Shown: positions 36,290 through 48,046, counted from the first letter of the stretch. The stretch: DNA of 64,000 bases from Brucella intermedia LMG 3301 (GCF_000182645.1 NZ_ACQA01000001.1:1240001-1304000); one strand, 5' to 3'. Notes: generated from the letters alone by a model not told the origin. Numbers and translations are program-made.

Positions 36290-37942
36290 TCAGCGGTCGC
36301 GGAAGCGGTTCGTTATAGGGTAGCGGCGATCGCGTCCGAAATTCTTCTTGGTAATTTTTACACCAGGTGCCGACTGACGGCGCTTGTATTCAGCCAGATA
36401 GAGCAGATGTTCAATCCGTTGGACTGTTTCGAGCGAATGCCCCCGCGCAGCGATCTCGGTGTTGCTCATTTCGTTTTCGACAAGGCATTCAAGGATGTCG
36501 TCCAGAACCGGGTAAGGCGGCAGACTATCCTGATCGGTCTGGTTTTCGCGCAGTTCGGCCGATGGCGCCTTGGAAATGATATTTTGCGGGATCACTTCTC
36601 CTGATGGTCCAAGCGCACCAGTCGGCACATGGTTGTTACGCCATTCCGACATTGCATAGACCTGCATCTTGTAGACGTCCTTGATCGGGTTGAACCCGCC
36701 GTTCATGTCGCCATAAAGCGTGGCATAGCCCACCGACATTTCGGACTTGTTGCCCGTTGTAACAACCATCGAACCGAACTTGTTCGAAACCGCCATTAAA
36801 ATGGTACCGCGTGCGCGGCTCTGCAGATTTTCTTCGGTGACACCGCTTTCGGTTCCCGAGAACAGCGGATACAGCGCTTCAAGAAAACCTTCGACCGGTG
36901 CAGCGATCGGCACAATATCATATCGAACCCCGAGCGCTTTTGCACAGTCAGCTGCGTCTTTCAGCGACTCGTCGGATGTATAGCGGTAAGGCAGCATGAT
37001 GCAGCGCACGCGATCCTTGCCAAGGGCGTCTACACCCAGTGCCGCACAGATCGCCGAGTCGATGCCGCCCGAAAGCCCAAGCACCACATCCTTGAAACCA
37101 TTCTTGTTCACATAATCCCGCAAACCGAGCATGCAGGCGGAATAATCAGCTTCGAGTCCTTCTGGAAGATCAGCTTTCTCGCCCTCTTCGCAGCGCCAGC
37201 CATCATTGTTCCTATGCCATACGGTGAGTACGATTTGCTCCGCAAACTGCGGCATTTGCAAACAGAGCGACCGGTCGGCGTTGAAGGCGAACGATCCACC
37301 ATCGAAGACCAACTCATCCTGCCCGCCGACCTGATTAGCATAGACCATCGGCAATTCGGTTTCGATCACCTGCTTGAGAACCACCTGATGACGCCGATCC
37401 ATCTTGGCGCGGTGATAGGGCGAACCATTCGGCACAAGCAAAATCTCGGCGCCGCTCTCCGCCAGCGTTTCAGCTACACCGAGTTCACCCCAAATGTCTT
37501 CACAGATCGGTATTCCGATGCGAACGCCACGGAAGTTGACCGGGCCCGGCATCGGGCCGGATTGAAATACCCGCTTCTCGTCAAACTCCCCATAATTTGG
37601 CAGATCCACCTTGAACCGTTCCGCAATAACCTCGCCGCCATCCAGAACGGCAATGGAGTTATGCAGACCACTTTCACGACTGAGCGGCGTACCAATAATG
37701 ACGCCCGGCCCTCCGTCTGCGGTGTCGTTCGCCAAATCACGAACAGCCTTTTCGCACGCAGCAAGAAAAGATGGTTTCAGAACCAGATCTTCCGGCGGAT
37801 ATCCTGAGATGAACAATTCCGTAAAAAGAATGAGATCGGCTTGCATTCTGGCGGCTTCAGCGCGCGCGGCACGTGCCTTTGCCAGATTTCCGGCGATATC
37901 ACCCATGACGGGATTGAGTTGCGCAACGGCAATACGGAGCAT
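36290..37942 (-). CDS. nadE: Glutamine-dependent NAD+ synthetase
   Basis: A 550-residue two-domain enzyme. The N-terminal glutaminase (nitrilase fold) has its Glu in [14 protein letters not shown], its Lys in [16 protein letters not shown] and its Cys in IPICEDIWG. The C-terminal synthetase has the P-loop [14 protein letters not shown] and the conserved [20 protein letters not shown]. It makes NAD from deamido-NAD, glutamine and ATP. The ATG at 37942 begins [11 protein letters not shown], the usual start. First gene of a nadE-gltX pair. Confidence 0.96.
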   Translation of the reverse strand: MLRIAVAQLNPVMGDIAGNLAKARAARAEAARMQADLILFTELFISGYPPEDLVLKPSFLAACEKAVRDLANDTADGGPGVIIGTPLSRESGLHNSIAVLDGGEVIAERFKVDLPNYGEFDEKRVFQSGPMPGPVNFRGVRIGIPICEDIWGELGVAETLAESGAEILLVPNGSPYHRAKMDRRHQVVLKQVIETELPMVYANQVGGQDELVFDGGSFAFNADRSLCLQMPQFAEQIVLTVWHRNNDGWRCEEGEKADLPEGLEADYSACMLGLRDYVNKNGFKDVVLGLSGGIDSAICAALGVDALGKDRVRCIMLPYRYTSDESLKDAADCAKALGVRYDIVPIAAPVEGFLEALYPLFSGTESGVTEENLQSRARGTILMAVSNKFGSMVVTTGNKSEMSVGYATLYGDMNGGFNPIKDVYKMQVYAMSEWRNNHVPTGALGPSGEVIPQNIISKAPSAELRENQTDQDSLPPYPVLDDILECLVENEMSNTEIAARGHSLETVQRIEHLLYLAEYKRRQSAPGVKITKKNFGRDRRYPITNRFRDR

Positions 37943-38033
37943 GGCGAGATTCTCGTGAGAGGCTAACATGCCCAAGCTTTAGCGCGCTTGGGCAAGCAAA
38001 TGCAACGGATGCAATCAATCAACGCTTTGTTTG

Positions 38034-38384
38034 TCAGGCCAGATAGGTATTGGCGAGAATGTAGCCCCAGACCGCAACGACGAACACAATGGAAATCAGG
38101 ACAGCGAGCGACCCGCAGTCCTTTGCAATCTGGATCTCCTTGTGAAAATCCCGGGAAACGGCATCACAAGTCGCCTCGATACCGGTGTTCAATACTTCCA
38201 CGAGGAGAAGAAAGAGGATCGAGCCGACCATGAAGAGGAAAGCGAGCCAGGTCGGCGCAAGAAAGTACGCCACCGGCAACGACAGAAGAAACAGCACCAA
38301 TTCCTGTTGGACGGCCTTTTCATGTCCCGCGAGATATTTCAGTGCCCGCATGGAGTTGAGAAAAGCCAGAAAAATGCGCTGCAT
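38034..38384 (-). CDS. dgkA: Diacylglycerol kinase DgkA
   Basis: A 116-residue integral membrane kinase with three helices. The signature EVLNTGIEATCDAVS contains the catalytic glutamate and Asn region of the DgkA family. It phosphorylates diacylglycerol to phosphatidate in the inner membrane. ATG 38384 has GGGGG upstream. In Rhizobiales it recycles diacylglycerol released when osmoregulated glucans receive phosphoglycerol headgroups; ndvA, which exports such glucans, is 13.5 kb away. Confidence 0.92.
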   Translation of the reverse strand: MQRIFLAFLNSMRALKYLAGHEKAVQQELVLFLLSLPVAYFLAPTWLAFLFMVGSILFLLLVEVLNTGIEATCDAVSRDFHKEIQIAKDCGSLAVLISIVFVVAVWGYILANTYLA

Positions 38385-38649
38385 GAATACCCCCAATATG
38401 ATCGGTCACGGCAATCAATAGGCGAGTTTTCGTGAAAAGCAACAGGGCGGAGATCGAAATCGCTAGGTTACCTGCCCATCGGCGTGCATCTTCGATGTTG
38501 TTCCGATTACGTAAGTCATTACATCTAAATAGGGATAATATAATTAATTAATAGCTATCCATCGTCAAAATAGTAGCCTGAATATTTTTGGAGTATATCA
38601 AAACCACAAACTTTCGTATGTATTGAATGTCAACTACAAGGAAAGATTT

Positions 38650-38859
38650 ATGTTTAAAAGAGCATTATTTCTTACATTCGTTTCCACATTAACGATTCTT
38701 TCCGTCGAAAAAAGCTACTCCAATGAAGGGCAGCAATTCGGCGAGAGCAAATCACAATCCTGCATGAAATACGCCACCATACAGTGCAAACCGTTTGAGA
38801 AAAGCCCCATACATGCACAATGTATAGATCAAAAATACAATGAATGCATGAGTAAGTAA
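38650..38859 (+). CDS. Small secreted four-cysteine protein
   Basis: A 69-residue protein starting at ATG 38650 after AAGGAAAG. A signal peptide of about 24 residues (MFKRALFLTFVSTLTILSVE, then KSYS) precedes a mature peptide of about 45 residues. Its four cysteines are spaced SCMKYATIQCKPF ... AQCIDQKYNECMSK, suggesting two disulfides. AT-rich compared with neighbouring genes. No family recognised. A perfect hairpin follows. Confidence 0.65.
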   Translation: MFKRALFLTFVSTLTILSVEKSYSNEGQQFGESKSQSCMKYATIQCKPFEKSPIHAQCIDQKYNECMSK

Positions 38860-38890
38860 TTTAAACAGTATTTAGAAGATAATAATGGAT

Positions 38891-38921
38891 GTGCGTTTTG
38901 ATGCTCAACATCAAAACGCAC
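38891..38921. terminator. Bidirectional hairpin between the small secreted protein gene and DAHP synthase
   Basis: GTGCGTTTTGATG, loop CTCAA and CATCAAAACGCAC form a perfect 13-bp stem in the convergent gap. No strong T run follows on either side, so the termination strength is uncertain. Confidence 0.65.
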
Positions 38922-38934
38922 TATCTTTGCAGGA

Positions 38935-40314
38935 TCAGGCGATTTCCGCCAGTTGGGCACTTCCAGCATCGCGCTCCTTCTTGAGGAGTTCAGCCAGCAG
39001 AAACGCCAGTTCCAGCGCCTGATCGGCGTTCAAACGTGGGTCGCAATGCGTATGGTAGCGATCATGCAGATCCTCGGCCGAGATCGCACGTGCGCCGCCT
39101 GTGCATTCCGTTACGTTCTTACCGGTCATTTCGACATGGATGCCGCCCGGATGCGTGCCTTCGGCACGATGTATCGCGAAGAAAGATTCCACTTCCTTGA
39201 GGATACGGTCGAACGGACGGGTCTTGTAGCCGCCAGCAGTGATTGTGTTGCCGTGCATGGGGTCGCATGACCATACGACCTTACGGCCTTCCTTCTCGAC
39301 AGCACGAATAAGCTGCGGCAGATGATCGCCGACCTTATCGTAGCCAAAGCGCGCAATCAGCGTCAGACGACCTGCTTCATTTTCGGGATTCAGAAGATCG
39401 ATCAGGCGGATGAGATCATCCGGCTGCAAAGACGGGCCGCATTTGAGACCGAGCGGATTCTTGATGCCGCGGCAGTATTCAATATGCGCGTGATCGGCCT
39501 GGCGGGTGCGGTCGCCGATCCAGATCATGTGACCGGACGTGCCATACCAATCGCCAGAGGTCGAGTCGACACGGGTCAGCGCTTCCTCATATCCAAGAAG
39601 CAGCGCTTCATGGCTGGTGTAGAAATCGGTTTCGCGCAACGAATGATTGCTGTCAGCCGTTATCCCGATTGCACGCATGAAGTTCATGGTTTCGGAAATA
39701 CGCTGAGCCAAAGCTGCATAGCGTTCTGCCTGTGGGCTTTTGCCGACGAAGCCGAGCATCCACTGGTGGACGTTCTCCAGATTTGCGTAGCCGCCCTGAG
39801 CGAAAGCGCGCAGCAGATTGAGCGTCGCCGCCGACTGACGGTATGCCATGTCCTGGCGCTGAGGATCGGGTGTGCGCGAAGCTGAATCAAATTCGATCCC
39901 GTTGATGATGTCACCACGGTAAGATGGCAGTTCTACGCCATTCAGCGTTTCCATGTCGGACGAACGCGGCTTGGCGAACTGACCGGCGATACGGCCAACC
40001 TTCACAACAGGCTTCGATGCGCCAAATGTAAGCACGACGGCCATCTGAAGGAACACACGGAAAAAGTCGCGGATATTGTCTGCGCCGTGTTCCGCAAAAC
40101 TTTCGGCGCAATCACCGCCCTGAAGCAGAAATGCCTTACCTTCCGCAACCTCGGCCAACTGCTGCTTGAGCTTGCGCGCTTCACCTGCAAAAACCAGCGG
40201 CGGATAGGTGCGAAGACGGGCCTCAACGTCGTTCAGAGCCTGTGCGTCCGGATAAAACGGCACTTGCTTGATCGGTTTGCTTCTCCAGGAATGCGGGGTC
40301 CAGTTCTTCGTCAT
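38935..40314 (-). CDS. Class II 3-deoxy-7-phosphoheptulonate (DAHP) synthase
   Basis: A 459-residue plant-type (class II) enzyme condensing PEP with erythrose 4-phosphate, first step of aromatic biosynthesis. [14 protein letters not shown] carries the metal-binding Cys; [14 protein letters not shown] binds PEP, and [17 protein letters not shown] is a family signature. [11 protein letters not shown] and the C-terminal [15 protein letters not shown] complete the active site. Start ATG 40314. The 207 bp upstream, shared with the end of gor, show no attenuator I can identify. Confidence 0.95.
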   Translation of the reverse strand: MTKNWTPHSWRSKPIKQVPFYPDAQALNDVEARLRTYPPLVFAGEARKLKQQLAEVAEGKAFLLQGGDCAESFAEHGADNIRDFFRVFLQMAVVLTFGASKPVVKVGRIAGQFAKPRSSDMETLNGVELPSYRGDIINGIEFDSASRTPDPQRQDMAYRQSAATLNLLRAFAQGGYANLENVHQWMLGFVGKSPQAERYAALAQRISETMNFMRAIGITADSNHSLRETDFYTSHEALLLGYEEALTRVDSTSGDWYGTSGHMIWIGDRTRQADHAHIEYCRGIKNPLGLKCGPSLQPDDLIRLIDLLNPENEAGRLTLIARFGYDKVGDHLPQLIRAVEKEGRKVVWSCDPMHGNTITAGGYKTRPFDRILKEVESFFAIHRAEGTHPGGIHVEMTGKNVTECTGGARAISAEDLHDRYHTHCDPRLNADQALELAFLLAELLKKERDAGSAQLAEIA

Positions 40315-40521
40315 TTGAGCACCTGTTTGCTTCTATCCGCTCGATTTCTCTCGGATTATATCCTCCTTGCACGAAAGCCGGAATCCCTTAACGGACAGCC
40401 CCATCTGACAAAGATGACAGCATATCCCGGAAAACCGGCGTGCGTGATCGCGCTGATATAATGCACGCTGAAACTTTATGCCAGCAATATTCGTTAACCG
40501 AAGAAACCGGCCGCGAAAGAT

Positions 40522-41916
40522 TTATCCGGCGACTTTCTCACCATTCACAACCCGATAGGTCGGCTTGTACATGGTGACCAGTTCTTCGGCCGCAGTCGGA
40601 TGAACCGCCATCGTGCGATCGAAGTCATCCTTGGTCGCGCCAGCCTTGAGCGAAATGCCCAGAAGCTGGGCCATTTCACCAGCATCCGGCCCCATGATAT
40701 GGGCGCCGATCACACGGCGGCTTGCTGCATCCACGATGAGCTTCATCAGCATTTTCTCGTTTCGACCGGAAAGGGTGTTCTTCATCGGACGGAACAGTGC
40801 TCTGTAGACTTCAAGCTCCGGATACTTCTTCGCAGCCTCATCTTCCGGCAAGCCGACAGTACCGATTTCCGGCTGCGAGAAGACGGCCGTCGCGATCAGT
40901 TCATGATCCGGCTTCGTCGGATTGTTCTTGAAGGCTGTCTCGAGAAAGCACATTGCTTCATGGATTGCCACGGGCGTCAGCTGAACACGGTTCGTGACGT
41001 CGCCCACTGCCCATATATTCGCGATATTGGTGCGTGAATAATCATCCACAAGAATGGCGCCCAGCTCATCCGTCTTTACGCCGGCCCTCTCCAGACCGAG
41101 ACCAGTCGTGTTGGCTTTGCGCCCAATAGCCATCATTGCCTGACCGACTTCCAACGTGTCGCCATTATTCAGCGAAATCTTCAGGTTGCCGTCGGACTGC
41201 TTCTCGATTTTCTCGAAAACCGCTTCGCAAATGATACGGATGCCCTTTTCTTCCATGGTTTCGTGCAAGAGATGGCGCAAGTCGGGATCGAAACGGGAAA
41301 GAATTTCCTTGCCGCGATAGACGAGCGTGGTCTCGACGCCAAGACCATGGAATATGTTCGCGAACTCAACAGCGATATAACCGCCACCTGCGATGGCGAT
41401 CGCCTTCGGCAGCTCGGCGAGATGGAACGCTTCATTGGAACTGATGCAATATTCATGGCCCGGCATGGTTTCCGGCATCGTCGGGTGACCGCCCGTCGCA
41501 ATCAATATCTGGTCGGCCGTTATGCGGCGTCCCTCCGCCTTCAGTTCGACGGTATGCTCATCGATCAATTCAGCCCGGCTGGCGAAAATCTCGACCTCAG
41601 AATTCTGGAGCCCCTTGGTGTAGAGCCCCTCTAGCCGTGCAATCTCCTTGTCCTTGGCATCGATCAGCTTTTTCCAATCGAATGCCAATGCACCAACATT
41701 CCAGCCGTAGCCAACAGCATCTTCGAAATGTTCTGGGAACTGCGAGGCATAGACAAAGAGCTTCTTCGGGACACACCCACGGATAACGCAAGTTCCGCCC
41801 ATGCGATACTCTTCAGCAAGGGCGACTTTCTTACCCATCGCTCCGGCAAGACGGGCAGCCCGGACCCCTCCGGACCCGCCGCCGATAACAAAAAGATCAT
41901 AATCGAAGCCGGACAT
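40522..41916 (-). CDS. gor: Glutathione-disulfide reductase
   Basis: A 464-residue FAD/NADPH oxidoreductase. The FAD motif is VIGGGSGGVRAA and the redox disulfide is GGTCVIRGCVPKK. The NADPH motif is IAGGGYIAVEFA, and the dimer-interface catalytic histidine is in TMAVHPTAAEELVT. The CVIRGC spacer is the glutathione reductase form. ATG 41916 is preceded by GGAGA. A terminator for the upstream DUF2059 gene lies in the 96-bp gap. Confidence 0.95.
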   Translation of the reverse strand: MSGFDYDLFVIGGGSGGVRAARLAGAMGKKVALAEEYRMGGTCVIRGCVPKKLFVYASQFPEHFEDAVGYGWNVGALAFDWKKLIDAKDKEIARLEGLYTKGLQNSEVEIFASRAELIDEHTVELKAEGRRITADQILIATGGHPTMPETMPGHEYCISSNEAFHLAELPKAIAIAGGGYIAVEFANIFHGLGVETTLVYRGKEILSRFDPDLRHLLHETMEEKGIRIICEAVFEKIEKQSDGNLKISLNNGDTLEVGQAMMAIGRKANTTGLGLERAGVKTDELGAILVDDYSRTNIANIWAVGDVTNRVQLTPVAIHEAMCFLETAFKNNPTKPDHELIATAVFSQPEIGTVGLPEDEAAKKYPELEVYRALFRPMKNTLSGRNEKMLMKLIVDAASRRVIGAHIMGPDAGEMAQLLGISLKAGATKDDFDRTMAVHPTAAEELVTMYKPTYRVVNGEKVAG

Positions 41917-41963
41917 GGGATTCTCCAAAAAACATTAGGTTGGCCGATATGTAGGCAAAAGAA

Positions 41964-41990
41964 AAAGCCCGGCCAAGTGACCGGGCTTTC
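41964..41990 (-). terminator. Terminator of the DUF2059 gene
   Basis: On the minus strand, AAAGCCCGG, loop and CCGGGCTTT form a stem followed by TTCTTTT. It lies between the DUF2059 stop and gor. Confidence 0.85.
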
Positions 41991-42012
41991 AAATTCCGTG
42001 TTACCGCTAAAT

Positions 42013-42549
42013 TTACTGCTGTGCAGGCTGTGCCGGAGCGGCAGCAGCGCCGGCCTGTGCGGCCAGAACTTCTGCCACGCTGGTTGCCAGATCCCGGGCG
42101 ATGCCGTTCTGCCAGATATTGGCGGCCTTGACGACTTCACGTGTTACAATCGGGCCTTCCGACAAAAGCTTCTTGCCAGCAGACGACGTATAGAATGCTG
42201 CGATAGCCTTCAGTTCGTCTTCCGAAAAAGCCTTCGCGTAAGCGCGAGCGGATTCGGTTTCGAGATCTGCGCGGCGGGAAGCAAGAGCCAAAGCCTTGTC
42301 ATCAACTGTCTTGGTGATGAGGGCTTCCAGATTCGGATCCTTCTGAATCAGCTCGCCCTTCAGGGAGCGCGCCGCATTCGGAAGAATTTCGTCGAACTGC
42401 TCGGTGGCATTAATGGCAGAAATAGCAGCGCGGGCAGCTTCCAGATGGGCTTCAGAGATTTCCTGTGCCGATGCTGCGTGAATGCCCGACATCAGTACGA
42501 GCGCGGAAAACGGTGCAATCAGACGGCGAAAGCCAGTTGCCGGGATCAT
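42013..42549 (-). CDS. Periplasmic DUF2059 protein
   Basis: A 178-residue secreted protein. A signal peptide ends near HAASAQ. The mature helical part contains FSEDELKAIAAFYTSSAGKK, the DUF2059 hallmark, and the tail is Ala/Pro/Gln-rich. Function unknown. It lies 24 bp after rpiA on the same strand and has its own terminator. Confidence 0.88.
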   Translation of the reverse strand: MIPATGFRRLIAPFSALVLMSGIHAASAQEISEAHLEAARAAISAINATEQFDEILPNAARSLKGELIQKDPNLEALITKTVDDKALALASRRADLETESARAYAKAFSEDELKAIAAFYTSSAGKKLLSEGPIVTREVVKAANIWQNGIARDLATSVAEVLAAQAGAAAAPAQPAQQ

Positions 42550-42573
42550 AAGTCAGTACTCCGTTCAATCAGT

Positions 42574-43272
42574 TCAAGACCGGTTCATGGTGCGGATGCC
42601 GTCGTTGCCGGCAATCACTGCCGCACGCGCGAGTCCGATGAAAAGTCCGTGCTCGACAACGCCTGGAATTGCGAAGAGAGCGTCAGATAGTGTCTTTGGA
42701 TCGGGAATGCGGCCAAAAGATGCATCCACGATATAATGCCCACCATCTGTTACGAAGGGTGAGCCATCTTTTAAACGCAGTGCCAGCGGGCCTGCAAGGC
42801 CACACTTTGCAGCTGCTTCCTCGATAGCGCGGAAGGTCGCGCCAAGACCGAAGCGGTTGACTTCCACTGGCAGAGGAAAACGTCCGAGCGTCTCGACCAC
42901 CTTGGAGCTGTCGGCAATGACGATCATTGCATCAGAGGCAGCAGCAACGATCTTTTCACGAAGAAGCGCCCCACCTCCGCCCTTGATGAGCGAGAGATTG
43001 GTATCGACTTCGTCCGCACCGTCAACCGTGAGATCGAGATGGGGCGTTTCGTCAAGCGTTGTAAGCGGAACTCCGAGTTCCTCACAAAGCTTGGCGGTAC
43101 GTTCGGAAGTGGGTACGCCAATGATCTTGAAGCCGCCACTTACCTTTTCAGCAAGCAGTCGCACAAACTCCTCGGCAGTTGAACCGGTACCGATTCCCAG
43201 ACGCATTCCGTCCTTGACGTGTGTGAGTGCTTCTGCGGCGGCTGCAATTTTTAACTTGCGAGCTTCATCCAT
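42574..43272 (-). CDS. rpiA: Ribose-5-phosphate isomerase A
   Basis: A 232-residue isomerase linking ribose 5-phosphate and ribulose 5-phosphate. [13 protein letters not shown] is the phosphate loop; [11 protein letters not shown] and [12 protein letters not shown] form the active site, with the catalytic Glu and Lys. ATG 43272 is preceded by GGGGAA; the upstream in-frame extension lacks support. It is divergent from gph. Confidence 0.96.
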   Translation of the reverse strand: MDEARKLKIAAAAEALTHVKDGMRLGIGTGSTAEEFVRLLAEKVSGGFKIIGVPTSERTAKLCEELGVPLTTLDETPHLDLTVDGADEVDTNLSLIKGGGGALLREKIVAAASDAMIVIADSSKVVETLGRFPLPVEVNRFGLGATFRAIEEAAAKCGLAGPLALRLKDGSPFVTDGGHYIVDASFGRIPDPKTLSDALFAIPGVVEHGLFIGLARAAVIAGNDGIRTMNRS

Positions 43273-43468
43273 ACCAAGTTCCCCGAAATCCCAGCGGATT
43301 CTCATTGTCATCCGGTTCGCCTCTAGCATGCGGGCGCGGCGCAACAAAGCTTCTATTCGAACTATGACGCAGAATTTCGGATTTTAAGCAAATCTGATCG
43401 CGAGGTTGAGCCGGGGACGACAATCAGATAGGAGTTCTCTATTCCCTATTTTCACATACGAGAAGCTA

Positions 43469-44170
43469 ATGTCTGCTGCTAATCCCAAGCCCATCATCGT
43501 TTTCGATCTCGACGGAACCATCGTCGATACAGCACCAGACCTTCTCGATAGCCTCAATCACTGCCTGGCGATATCCGGACTGAAAACAGCCGACCGTGAA
43601 TCGTTGCGCAAATTCGTGGGACAAGGCGGACGCGTCATGATCGAACGCGCATTCGCCGCGCAGCAGAAACAGGCTGACGACGCGCAACTCGATAACCTCG
43701 TAGAAGAGTTCCGGGAACATTATGCGAATAATATGCCGGGGCATTCCACTTTCTTCCCAGGCGTACTGGACGCAATGGACCGCTTCTCCGCGAGCGGTTA
43801 CGAACTGGCGGTCTGCACGAACAAATTCGAGGCCCTGTCGGTAAAACTCCTGACTTCGATGGGCGAAGCCACGCGATTTGCAGCGATCTGCGGGGCAGAT
43901 ACATTCGCTTATCGTAAACCCGATCCGCGTCACCTTACTGACACCATCGCACGTGCAGGTGGCAATCGCGAACGAGCCATAATGGTTGGCGACAGCCGCA
44001 CCGACATCGACACTGCGAAAGCGGCTGGCATCCCAGTTGTTGCGGTCGATTTCGGATATACTGATCTGCCCGTGCATCATTATGGTCCTAGCCGCGTCAT
44101 CTCGCATTTTGACGAGTTCACTCTCGAAATGGCGGGCGAACTTATCGCTGCCGTAACCGATCCAGTGTAA
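43469..44170 (+). CDS. gph: HAD hydrolase, phosphoglycolate phosphatase (Gph)
   Basis: A 233-residue HAD protein. Motif I is FDLDGTIVDTAPDL, the motif II region is LAVCTNKFEALSV, the motif III Lys is in AYRKPDPRHL, and motif IV is MVGDSRTDIDTA. It removes phosphate from 2-phosphoglycolate formed by DNA repair or Rubisco side reactions; other small phosphates are possible. Start ATG 43469. A small secreted-protein gene follows 13 bp downstream and is probably co-transcribed. Confidence 0.88.
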   Translation: MSAANPKPIIVFDLDGTIVDTAPDLLDSLNHCLAISGLKTADRESLRKFVGQGGRVMIERAFAAQQKQADDAQLDNLVEEFREHYANNMPGHSTFFPGVLDAMDRFSASGYELAVCTNKFEALSVKLLTSMGEATRFAAICGADTFAYRKPDPRHLTDTIARAGGNRERAIMVGDSRTDIDTAKAAGIPVVAVDFGYTDLPVHHYGPSRVISHFDEFTLEMAGELIAAVTDPV

Positions 44171-44183
44171 CGGGAAGCAGAAA

Positions 44184-44444
44184 ATGTCTACGCTGCGGAT
44201 TCTAGTATCGGGCGCGATTTTCTTAGCCGCATTATCAACGGCGTCTGCGAATGATGGATCTCCGGGTTTGCCCGGCGTGCAACCGCAAAAACCAATCGTG
44301 GCCGCTCCACCGCCCGCTCCTGAACCGGATCAGGCACAAAGCGGCAACTGGAGAAATTTTCGTGTCGGTAACACCGACGTGTCGATTTCGGGCAGCATTA
44401 GCGTCGATGTCGGCACCGGAAACAGTCGCTCGTCCCGCCGCTAA
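44184..44444 (+). CDS. Small secreted protein of unknown function
   Basis: An 86-residue protein. A signal peptide ends near STASAN, a Pro-rich spacer follows, and the tail reads RVGNTDVSISGSISVDVGTG, which alternates like a short beta hairpin. GGGAAG precedes the ATG. It is downstream of gph, and its stop overlaps the end of the convergent nnr gene by 4 bp. No family recognised. Confidence 0.6.
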   Translation: MSTLRILVSGAIFLAALSTASANDGSPGLPGVQPQKPIVAAPPPAPEPDQAQSGNWRNFRVGNTDVSISGSISVDVGTGNSRSSRR

Positions 44445-45942
44445 TTTCGGGAGGCTCGGGCCAGCGCCGACAGGACGGCTGGCAGTTGAGCGGGCAAATC
44501 TTCGGCGATAAGCCCATGACCGAAACGGCGGGCTGCGTCGGCATGTATCCACACAGCAGCACAGGCTCCCGCGAATGCGGGCATGCCCTGCGCAAGCAGG
44601 CCGCAAACAATTCCGGTCAGAACATCGCCTGATCCTGCCGTTGCAAGCAAAGGAGTTCCATTGGCGTTGACCACGGCCACCCCGCCCGGTTCCGCAATCA
44701 CGCTATCAGGCCCCTTATATACAATGACAGCGTTGGCGCGCCTTGCCGCCTCACGCGCCTTTTCAATCTTCGAGACCGCAGCCTTTGCAATATCGGGAAA
44801 AAGCCGTCGAAACTCACCTTCATGTGGCGTCAGCACAAGTGCAGACCGGGCATCCTGCCGGCGATCGAAAAGCTCGTTTGGGTTCTGCTCAAAGGCCGTG
44901 ATTCCGTCAGCATCGAGGACCAGTCCGTGGTATCCCTCTAGTCCGCCATCGGCGAGAAATAGTGCGTGCTCACGCGCAAATGCAGGATTCCCGTAGCCCG
45001 GACCGAGGACCGCCGCTCCAACCTTGCGCTCGGCAAAAAACTGTCGAACATCCTTCAAGCTGCGGGTTTCGCGAACCATGATGCTGGTCAGATTGGCAGC
45101 ATTAATCGCCATCGCATCGGGCGGAGATAAAAGCGTAACCGCCCCTGCCCCAATGCGTGCTGCGGCGAGAGCCGAAAGACGCGCAGCGCCAGTCGAATGA
45201 GGGCCACCCGAAAACACGGCTGCGTGGCCGCGACTATATTTATAAGTTTCAACGCCCAGCACAGGAAGGGCACCTTCCCAAAGCTCGGGAGCATTTTCAA
45301 AAGTGTGGGGCTCGATGGCTGCAAGTATATGATCGGGAATGCCGATATCCGCGACGTGAAGCACCCCGCAATGCGCCCTTCCCGGCTGCAGCAGATGGCC
45401 GGGCTTCTTTCGAAAGAAAGTAACTGTGGCGCGCGCCCGGATCGCTGTTCCCAGGACTTCTCCGGTCTCACCCGATATGCCGCTAGGCAAATCAACAGCC
45501 ACCACCGGTACGTCCGAACTGTTCAGCGCATCAATCGCAACGGCTTCGGCCCCTTGAATATCGCGGGCGAGCCTGCACCGAATAAAGCATCGATCACGCC
45601 CCCAAAACTAACGGCTGAAAACTCACCCAGATTCGAGACAGGCCCCTTGTAAAAAAGCGATGCGCGCATGGCATCCGAACCTTTTTGCGGAGGAGCCGAT
45701 GCAAAACACATGACCTCCAGACCGGCTTCCAGCAGAAATTGCGCCGCGACATAACCGTCACCGCCATTATTGCCGGGTCCGCATAGAACTGCGACTGGCG
45801 AAGTGCGGGCGAACATTCCCTGAGCAACCTCCGCGACGGCGCGTCCTGCCGCTAACATTAGCGAAAAGCCATCCTTGATACCAGCCTTTATCGTCTGGCG
45901 ATCCGCTTCTGCCATTTCGTGCGGGGTCAGCAACTCGTACAT
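44441..45942 (-). pseudogene. nnr: NAD(P)HX epimerase/dehydratase (Nnr, YjeF/YjeF_C), frameshifted
   Basis: ATG 45942 (AAAGG upstream) begins the YjeF epimerase domain (LCGPGNNGGDGYVAAQFL). At VIDALFGAG the frame breaks: one base is missing near 45568-45573. In the +1 frame the sequence continues as LARDIQGAEAVAIDALNS, then VVAVDLPSGISGETG. It runs on to a full ADP-dependent dehydratase domain (LVLTPHEGEFRRLFPD, ATAGSGDVLTGIVCGLLAQG) to the stop at 44441. The restored protein would be about 500 residues. It repairs hydrated NAD(P)H. Because the rest is well conserved, a sequencing error is as likely as a true mutation. Confidence 0.85.
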
Positions 45943-46587
<645 letters not shown>

Positions 46588-46631
46588 CAATACCTGCGTA
46601 CAATCCATCGTCGTGCAAACAGGGAATTAAT

Positions 46632-48041
46632 ATGACGACTGCCAACGATATTCTGAAACAAATCAAAGACAACGACATCAAGTTTGTCGACCTTCGCTTC
46701 ACCGATCCGAAGGGTAAGCTGCAGCACGTTACGATGGATATCGGCCTCGTCGACGAAGACATGTTTGTCGACGGCGTGATGTTCGACGGCTCTTCCATCG
46801 CTGGCTGGAAGGCAATCAACGAATCCGACATGGTTTTGATGCCGGATCCGACGACCGCCCATATCGATCCGTTCTTCGCTCAGTCTACACTCGTCATCCT
46901 TTGCGACATTCTCGACCCCGTTTCGGGCGAAGCCTATGGCCGCGATCCCCGCACGACCGCGAAGAAAGCCGAAGCCTACATGAAGTCGCTCGGTATCGGC
47001 GATACGGTCTATGTCGGTCCGGAAGCTGAATTCTTTGTCTTCGATGACGTGAAATACAAGGCCGACCCGTACAATACTGGTTTCAAGCTCGATTCGACCG
47101 AACTTCCGTCGAATGACGACACCGATTATGAAACAGGCAACCTCGGCCACCGTCCGCGTGTTAAGGGCGGCTATTTCCCGGTTCCGCCAATCGACAGCGC
47201 GCAGGACATGCGCTCGGAAATGCTGACCGTTCTCACCGAAATGGGTGTGACTGTCGAAAAGCATCACCATGAAGTGGCTTCTGCCCAGCACGAACTCGGC
47301 GTCAAATTCGACACGCTCGTGCGCAATGCAGACAAGATGCAGATCTACAAGTATGTCGTGCATCAGGTTGCCAATGCTTATGGCAAGACGGCGACCTTCA
47401 TGCCGAAGCCTATCTTCGGTGACAACGGCTCGGGCATGCATGTCCACTTCTCGATCTGGAAAGAAGGCAAGCCGACCTTTGCTGGCAATGAATATGCCGG
47501 CCTGTCGGAAAACTGCCTCTATTTCATCGGCGGCGTCATCAAGCACGCAAAGGCCGTGAATGCATTCACCAATCCGTCAACCAACTCCTACAAGCGCCTG
47601 GTTCCGGGTTATGAAGCTCCGGTTCTGCTTGCCTATTCGGCTCGCAACCGTTCGGCCTCCTGCCGTATTCCGTTCGGCAACTCACCGAAGTCCAAGCGTC
47701 TGGAAGTTCGCTTCCCTGACCCGGCTGCCAACCCTTATCTGTGCTTTGCTGCCCTGCTGATGGCTGGTCTTGACGGCATCAAGAACAAGATTCATCCGGG
47801 ACAGGCCATGGACAAGGATCTTTACGATCTGCCCGCCAAGGAACTGAAGAAGATTCCAACCGTCTGCGGTTCGCTGCGCGAAGCCCTGCAGTCGCTCGAC
47901 AAGGATCGTGAATTCCTCAAGGCCGGCGGTGTGTTCGACGACGATCAGATTGACAGCTTCATCGAACTCAAGATGGCCGAAGTGATGCGTTATGAAACGA
48001 CGCCGCACCCGGTCGAGTACGACATGTATTACTCGGTTTAA
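46632..48041 (+). CDS. glnA: Glutamine synthetase type I
   Basis: A 469-residue GSI enzyme making glutamine from glutamate, ammonia and [43 protein letters not shown] and [17 protein letters not shown] are the family blocks for metal, glutamate and ATP binding. DLYDLP contains the tyrosine adenylylated by GlnE. GSI assembles as a dodecamer. Two hairpins follow the stop. Confidence 0.98.
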   Translation: MTTANDILKQIKDNDIKFVDLRFTDPKGKLQHVTMDIGLVDEDMFVDGVMFDGSSIAGWKAINESDMVLMPDPTTAHIDPFFAQSTLVILCDILDPVSGEAYGRDPRTTAKKAEAYMKSLGIGDTVYVGPEAEFFVFDDVKYKADPYNTGFKLDSTELPSNDDTDYETGNLGHRPRVKGGYFPVPPIDSAQDMRSEMLTVLTEMGVTVEKHHHEVASAQHELGVKFDTLVRNADKMQIYKYVVHQVANAYGKTATFMPKPIFGDNGSGMHVHFSIWKEGKPTFAGNEYAGLSENCLYFIGGVIKHAKAVNAFTNPSTNSYKRLVPGYEAPVLLAYSARNRSASCRIPFGNSPKSKRLEVRFPDPAANPYLCFAALLMAGLDGIKNKIHPGQAMDKDLYDLPAKELKKIPTVCGSLREALQSLDKDREFLKAGGVFDDDQIDSFIELKMAEVMRYETTPHPVEYDMYYSV

Positions 48042-48046
48042 AAAAA

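Noticed and set aside
40400..40440. A CTGTCAT-like heptamer upstream of DAHP synthase as a second PHO box
   Set aside because: The second heptamer is at the wrong spacing and poorly matched.
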